A stretch of DNA of 34,183 bases from Pseudomonas sp. AKS31 (GTDB taxonomy: Bacteria > Pseudomonadota > Gammaproteobacteria > Pseudomonadales > Pseudomonadaceae). The first letter of the stretch is position 1. Every line of letters begins with the position of its first letter. The stretch lies in the NCBI RefSeq assembly GCF_023634765.1, contig NZ_JAMLFX010000022.1, forward strand, positions 1 through 34,183. The letters run 5' to 3'. The notes below the pieces were generated by a model. The model ran no database searches, was not told the origin of the DNA, and was given only the letters and a program-made list of their open reading frames with translations. Positions 32,311 through 34,183 of the stretch are shown here, in pieces. The position numbers were made by a program, and so were the translations under genes.

Positions 32311-32909
32311 CCCAGCAGCTCCTCGAATTTCTTCACGGCCGACACAGTGATCAACACCTTGTCGTATGCGATCAGACTAACTGGATCGGAACCTTGAACG
32401 TCACGTACATCTACGTGCGGCAGGTTACGAGCAGCCAGGTACAGGTTCTGATCAACAGCGTCCGACACGATGAGAACATCGGTCAGGCTCATGTTGTTCA
32501 GCTTGCCCAGCAGATCTTTGGTTTTCGGAGTTTCAACAGCGAAATCCTGAACCACGACCAGACGATCAGTACGCACCAGCTCAGCAAGGATGGAACGCAT
32601 TGCTGCGCGATACATCTTCTTGTTCAGCTTCTGGGAGTGATCCTGAGGACGAGCTGCGAAAGTGGTACCGCCGCCACGCCAGATTGGGCTACGGATAGTA
32701 CCGGCACGAGCACGGCCAGTACCTTTCTGACGCCATGGGCGCTTGCCGCCACCACGAACGTCGGAACGGGTCTTCTGCTGCTTGCTACCTTGACGGCCGC
32801 CAGCCATGTAGGCCACGACTGCTTGGTGAACCAGCGTCTCGTTGAATTCGCCGCCAAATGTCAGTTCGGAAACTTCGATCGCTTGAGCGTCATTTACATT
32901 TAATTGCAT
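32307..32909 (-). CDS. rplD: 50S ribosomal protein L4
   Basis: A 200-residue protein whose extended loop lines the exit tunnel (about 40-100: [20 protein letters not shown] with [18 protein letters not shown]). The loop sequence is intact. In E. coli L4 also represses the S10 operon by leader-mediated attenuation. The leader here is too short to hold that E. coli structure, so this feedback may be absent or different. It lies 12 bases behind rplC. Confidence 0.97.
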
Positions 32910-32921
32910 GTCAGCTTCCCC

Positions 32922-33557
32922 TTAACCGCGAGCCTTGGCTGCTGGACGTACAACCAGGTTGCCGCCAGTAGCGCCAGGAACAGCGCCCTTGACCAACAAC
33001 AGATTGCGTTCAGCGTCCACGCGCACTACTTCCAGGGACTGCACGGTCACGCGCTCAGCGCCCATATGACCGGACATTTTTTTGCCCTTGAATACACGAC
33101 CAGGAGTCTGGCACTGGCCGATAGAGCCTGGGACGCGGTGGGATACGGAGTTACCGTGGGTGTTATCTTGCCCGCGGAAATTCCAACGCTTGATCGTACC
33201 CTGAAAGCCTTTACCTTTGGACTGACCGGTTACATCAACCAGTTGACCAGCGGCGAAGATTTCAGCGTTGATCAGATCGCCAGCCTGGTACTCGCCTTCT
33301 TCAAGACGGAATTCCATGGTGGTGCGACCAGCGGCAACGTTCGCCTTAGCGAAGTGGCCAGCTTGAGCTGCTGTTACACGCGAAGCACGACGCTCGCCGA
33401 CAGTGACTTGCACTGCACGATAGCCATCGGTCTCTTCAGTTTTGAACTGGGTGACGCGATTCGGCTCGATCTCAATGACCGTGACCGGAATGGAGACACC
33501 TTCTTCGGTGAAAATACGGGTCATACCGCATTTACGACCGACTACACCAATAGTCAT
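32922..33557 (-). CDS. rplC: 50S ribosomal protein L3
   Basis: A 211-residue assembly protein that reaches the peptidyl transferase centre. It begins MTIGVVGRKCGMTRIFTEEG. The central finger includes the conserved RGQDNTHGNSVSHRVPGSIG, whose Gln is the methylation site in E. coli L3, and GKKMSGHMGAERVTVQSLEV. The ATG at 33557 is preceded by GAGGTTT; an upstream in-frame extension is rejected. A gap of 80 bases separates it from rpsJ, with no clear signal inside. Confidence 0.97.
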   Translation of the reverse strand: MTIGVVGRKCGMTRIFTEEGVSIPVTVIEIEPNRVTQFKTEETDGYRAVQVTVGERRASRVTAAQAGHFAKANVAAGRTTMEFRLEEGEYQAGDLINAEIFAAGQLVDVTGQSKGKGFQGTIKRWNFRGQDNTHGNSVSHRVPGSIGQCQTPGRVFKGKKMSGHMGAERVTVQSLEVVRVDAERNLLLVKGAVPGATGGNLVVRPAAKARG

Positions 33558-33637
33558 GTTGTAAACCTCATGAGTGTACGGGGCTTTCACCCGCTATGGC
33601 CGCCCATTTCAGAGCGTTACACGACTAAGACCGAGTC

Positions 33638-33949
33638 TTAGCCGAGGCTGATCTGCACTTCCACACCGGCCGCAAGATCAAGCTTCATAAGAGCATCAAC
33701 GGTTTTATCCGTTGGCTGGACGATGTCCAGAACGCGCTTATGAGTGCGGATTTCGTACTGGTCACGCGCGTCTTTGTTGACGTGCGGGGAAACCAGAACG
33801 GTGAACCGCTCTTTACGGGTAGGCAGTGGAATTGGACCACGCACTTGAGCACCAGTACGTTTCGCGGTTTCCACGATTTCCTGGGTTGATTGGTCGATCA
33901 GGCGATGGTCGAAAGCCTTCAACCTGATACGGATTTGCTGATTTTGCAT
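33638..33949 (-). CDS. rpsJ: 30S ribosomal protein S10 (NusE)
   Basis: A 103-residue protein of the small-subunit head which also serves as NusE in transcription antitermination and NusG-mediated coupling. It begins [19 protein letters not shown] and contains [20 protein letters not shown] and [20 protein letters not shown]. It is the first gene of the S10 operon, with its own near-consensus promoter about 60 bases upstream and a terminator behind tuf. Confidence 0.97.
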
Positions 33950-33980
33950 TGGATTTCAGACTCCGGCTGCTATTCCCACC

Positions 33981-33995
33981 GGGCGCAATACGCCC
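33981..33995 (-). promoter_or_regulatory. Small hairpin in the rpsJ leader
   Basis: GGGCG (33981-33985) and CGCCC (33991-33995) form a 5-bp stem with a five-base loop, lying in the short predicted leader just after the transcription start. Its role is unknown. It is much smaller than the L4-responsive leader of E. coli. Confidence 0.45.
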
Positions 33996-34011
33996 GTTAA
34001 AAGGAGGCGCA

Positions 34012-34040
34012 ATTCTATAGACGCCCCAGATAGGTGTCAA
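34012..34040 (-). promoter_or_regulatory. Sigma70 promoter of the S10 operon (before rpsJ)
   Basis: On the minus strand a perfect -35 TTGACA (34040-34035), a 17-base spacer and TAGAAT (34017-34012) make a very strong promoter. It lies directly downstream of the tuf terminator. Confidence 0.88.
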
Positions 34041-34047
34041 CCCAATA

Positions 34048-34076
34048 AAAAAGCCCCCGCTGAGCGGGGGCTTTTT
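34048..34076 (-). terminator. Intrinsic terminator between tuf and rpsJ
   Basis: AAAAAGCCCCCGC (34048-34060) pairs with GCGGGGGCTTTTT (34064-34076). On the minus strand the GC-rich stem is followed by a T6 run, as expected after tuf. Confidence 0.93.
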
Positions 34077-34106
34077 CAATCCATCAAGCAGACTCTATAA
34101 AAGAGA

Positions 34107-34183
34107 TTACTCAATGATTTTGGCTACGACGCCAGCGCCGACGGTACGACCGCCTTCACGGATAGCGAAACGCAGACCGTCTT
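34107..34183 (-). CDS. tuf: Elongation factor Tu, C-terminal fragment
   Basis: Only the last 24 codons and the stop are inside the window; they read DGLRFAIREGGRTVGAGVVA then KIIE, the invariant end of EF-Tu domain 3. The gene continues past the right edge. Its position ahead of rpsJ is the usual end of the str operon (rpsL-rpsG-fusA-tuf). The TAA stop is followed after about 30 bases by a strong terminator. Confidence 0.95.
   Translation of the reverse strand, partial: DGLRFAIREGGRTVGAGVVAKIIE

Overview
The window reads as a chromosomal segment of a Pseudomonas species, most likely of the P. fluorescens group. Three things point there: gene content and codon use (high-GC, GC-rich third positions); the gene order ssb, MFS transporter, uvrA, bacterioferritin, katA, rplQ, which matches my recollection of the P. 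aeruginosa PAO1 locus; and REP/REPIN-type palindromes (GTGGGAGCGAGCCTGCTCGCGAA and GATCGCAGCCTTCGGCAGCTCC families) typical of fluorescent pseudomonads. No CRISPR array, tRNA, rRNA, insertion sequence or prophage gene was seen. No gene-free stretch exceeds 300 bases.

Layout. (1) 231-4208 (+): a tightly overlapping operon of a DUF72 protein, an EEP-family phosphodiesterase (YbhP-like), cardiolipin synthase ClsB and a YbhN-like membrane protein, closed by a REP pair. (2) 4302-6156 (-): an alpha/beta hydrolase whose start overlaps the end of a DUF3182 gene. (3) 6437-8094: a GlxA-type AraC regulator divergent from an isochorismatase-like cysteine hydrolase. (4) 8156-12800 (+): a six-gene operon equivalent to E. 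coli yjfI-J-K-L-M-C: a DUF2170 protein with an extra N-terminal module, a PspA/IM30 protein, DUF2491, DUF350, secreted DUF1190, and a glutathionylspermidine-synthase-like ATP-grasp enzyme. It is preceded by two identical 12-bp palindromes. (5) 12913-20007: ssb and a YajR-like MFS gene (-), uvrA (+), then a haem-ligand-less bacterioferritin and catalase katA (-). (6) 20248-34183 (-): the S10, spc and alpha ribosomal protein operons in canonical order, from the 3' end of tuf through rpsJ...rpmJ, rpsM, rpsK, rpsD, rpoA and rplQ.

How the parts work together. Region 6 encodes most of the ribosomal protein set, the SecY translocon and RNA polymerase alpha. Three near-consensus sigma70 promoters are visible there (before rpsJ, rpsH and rpsM). 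Each lies directly behind an intrinsic-terminator-like hairpin, which suggests the cluster is read as relayed units. Region 5 groups DNA repair and oxidative/iron defence. Region 4 is the least understood part and the best candidate for an undescribed system: a PspA-type membrane-remodelling protein together with membrane, periplasmic and ATP-grasp partners, possibly autoregulated through the upstream twin palindromes by the DNA-binding-like N-terminus of its first gene.
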